From: Asaia bogorensis
GTDB taxonomy: Bacteria; Pseudomonadota; Alphaproteobacteria; Acetobacterales; Acetobacteraceae
Assembly: GCA_945874515.1 (NCBI GenBank)
Contig: CAMCHA010000104.1
Location: 1 to 7,635 of the forward strand
Reading direction: 5' to 3'
DNA: 7,635 nucleotides
This document shows positions 6,790 to 7,635 of this stretch, piece after piece. Positions within the stretch are counted from its first letter, which is position 1. The number at the start of each line of letters is the position of its first letter. The notes under the pieces are model-generated. The model was not told the DNA's origin. It did no database searches and saw nothing but the letters and a program-made list of their open reading frames with translations. The translations under genes were made by a program, and so were the position numbers.

Positions 6790-7635
6790 TCAGTAGAGCT
6801 TCAGCGCGGCGGCTGCATCAGGCGCTTCATGCAGCGCGTCTATAGCTTGCATCAGCGCCTTGGCCCTGCCTTCCGGCAGAATACCCGCGAAACATGCGCG
6901 AACCTTCGCGATTTGCGCCACGCGCGGCAGAGGGTTTTCCGGGCTGCCTAAGGCGGCTTCCACGCGCTGATCCAGCTTTGTCCCGTCGTGCAATTCGATT
7001 TCCACGCGCTGCGGCACCACGGCATTTTCATCCGTGTTGCCATCACCGAGCAATGCAACCCGCGCCGCCAGTGCATGCGTTGCGGAATCACGGAGCAAAA
7101 CATCCGAGAAATCGCTAAGCCCGACGCTGCCGGAAAGCAGCGTGCGCGCCACCACATAGGGCAGGCAAAGCCGCGCGTAATTACCAGTCAGGTCCGGCTT
7201 GATCGGCCGGCCCACCAGACGCATCGCCAGCGGCGGCAGGTACAGCCGCACGGCGCTGACATTTTCGGCGCGGACTCCATGCGCCGCCATCAGGCGCTGC
7301 ACGCCATCAATCGCGGGATGCGTCAGCCGGCCAGAGGGGAAGGGTTTGTGTGCCAGCCGCGTCACCTGCCAAATGCTGCCCAGTGCCGCCAAGCCAGGCG
7401 ACAGATCATGTTCCGGTTCCGTCAGTTTCAAAAAACCAAAGGGTCCGGTCAGCCATTGCGCAGGCCCTGCAGCGCCCACCGCCGCTAAATCTGCCGCGCG
7501 CAGCCCCGCCATGGCGGCGAAGCCCATTTGCACCGGCAGCGCCATGGACCCTTCCGTATGCGCCTGCATGGTGCCCGGAAGCTGCCCAAGCAAAAGCCCC
7601 GCGCCCGCCGATGCCGTGGCCAGATCAAACCCGCG
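6790..7635 (-). CDS. MmgE/PrpD family protein, C-terminal part (5' end outside window)
   Basis: About 281 residues of an MmgE/PrpD protein, a family of usually around 450 residues that includes 2-methylcitrate dehydratase and cis-epoxysuccinate or iminodisuccinate-type enzymes. The frame continues to the window edge through family-like sequence (GFDLATASAGAGLLLGQLPG), so the TTG at 7593 is not the start. Seen, numbering from the edge: AHTEGS (25-30), KPFPSGRLTHPAID (97-110), the conserved region joining the all-helical domain to the alpha/beta domain, and VEIELHDGT in the small domain. The exact reaction cannot be told from the part visible. PrpD itself is unsupported, as no prpB or prpC is present. 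Its stop codon directly abuts that of the convergent permease gene, with no base between. Confidence 0.88.
   Translation of the reverse strand, partial: RGFDLATASAGAGLLLGQLPGTMQAHTEGSMALPVQMGFAAMAGLRAADLAAVGAAGPAQWLTGPFGFLKLTEPEHDLSPGLAALGSIWQVTRLAHKPFPSGRLTHPAIDGVQRLMAAHGVRAENVSAVRLYLPPLAMRLVGRPIKPDLTGNYARLCLPYVVARTLLSGSVGLSDFSDVLLRDSATHALAARVALLGDGNTDENAVVPQRVEIELHDGTKLDQRVEAALGSPENPLPRVAQIAKVRACFAGILPEGRAKALMQAIDALHEAPDAAAALKLY

Noticed and set aside
7591..7593. TTG at 7593 as the start of the MmgE/PrpD gene
   Set aside because: Family-like sequence continues in frame to the window edge, so the gene is simply cut by the window.
6790..7635. Naming the right-hand gene prpD (2-methylcitrate dehydratase)
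   Set aside because: Only the C-terminal part is visible and no prpB or prpC neighbour is present, so only the family can be stated.

Overview
The window looks like ordinary chromosome from a GC-rich alphaproteobacterium. Acetobacteraceae or a related Rhodospirillales lineage is my best guess. This rests on codon use, on a potassium-independent H+-pyrophosphatase of the Rhodospirillum type, and on a paired hairpin downstream of argG that resembles intergenic hairpins I remember from Acetobacteraceae genomes. The family assignment is an inference. I see no tRNA, rRNA, CRISPR array, insertion sequence or phage gene.

Left part (1-3893): the 3' four fifths of argG (argininosuccinate synthase, + strand) converges on hppA (membrane H+-translocating pyrophosphatase, - strand) across a 76-base gap holding two perfect hairpins. 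Upstream of hppA on the same strand is ppa (soluble family I pyrophosphatase), so the - strand order is ppa then hppA. Their 172-base spacer carries a small hairpin, a four-run G-quadruplex motif on the template strand and a strong ribosome binding site that fixes a TTG start for hppA. ArgG releases pyrophosphate. HppA conserves its energy as a proton gradient, and Ppa hydrolyses it with no energy gain. Three genes of pyrophosphate metabolism are therefore side by side.

Middle part (3894-5079): divergent from ppa is a short + strand frame matching only the C-terminal end of an M20 metallopeptidase. It is a 5'-truncated remnant whose missing part has been replaced by the ppa upstream region. 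Its stop overlaps by four bases the start of a four-helix membrane protein of the DUF4239 (bestrophin-like) family.

Right part (5128-7635): a complete fused two-domain ABC permease of the ferric iron FbpB/SfuB type follows in the same direction, with no binding protein or ATPase gene in the window. It converges with no gap on the 3' two thirds of an MmgE/PrpD family gene (- strand), which runs off the right edge.

I found no clearly new multi-gene system. The points most worth a second look are the truncated but still open M20 fragment coupled to the DUF4239 gene, the spacer architecture between ppa and hppA, the orphan permease, and the gap-free convergent gene end at 6789/6790.
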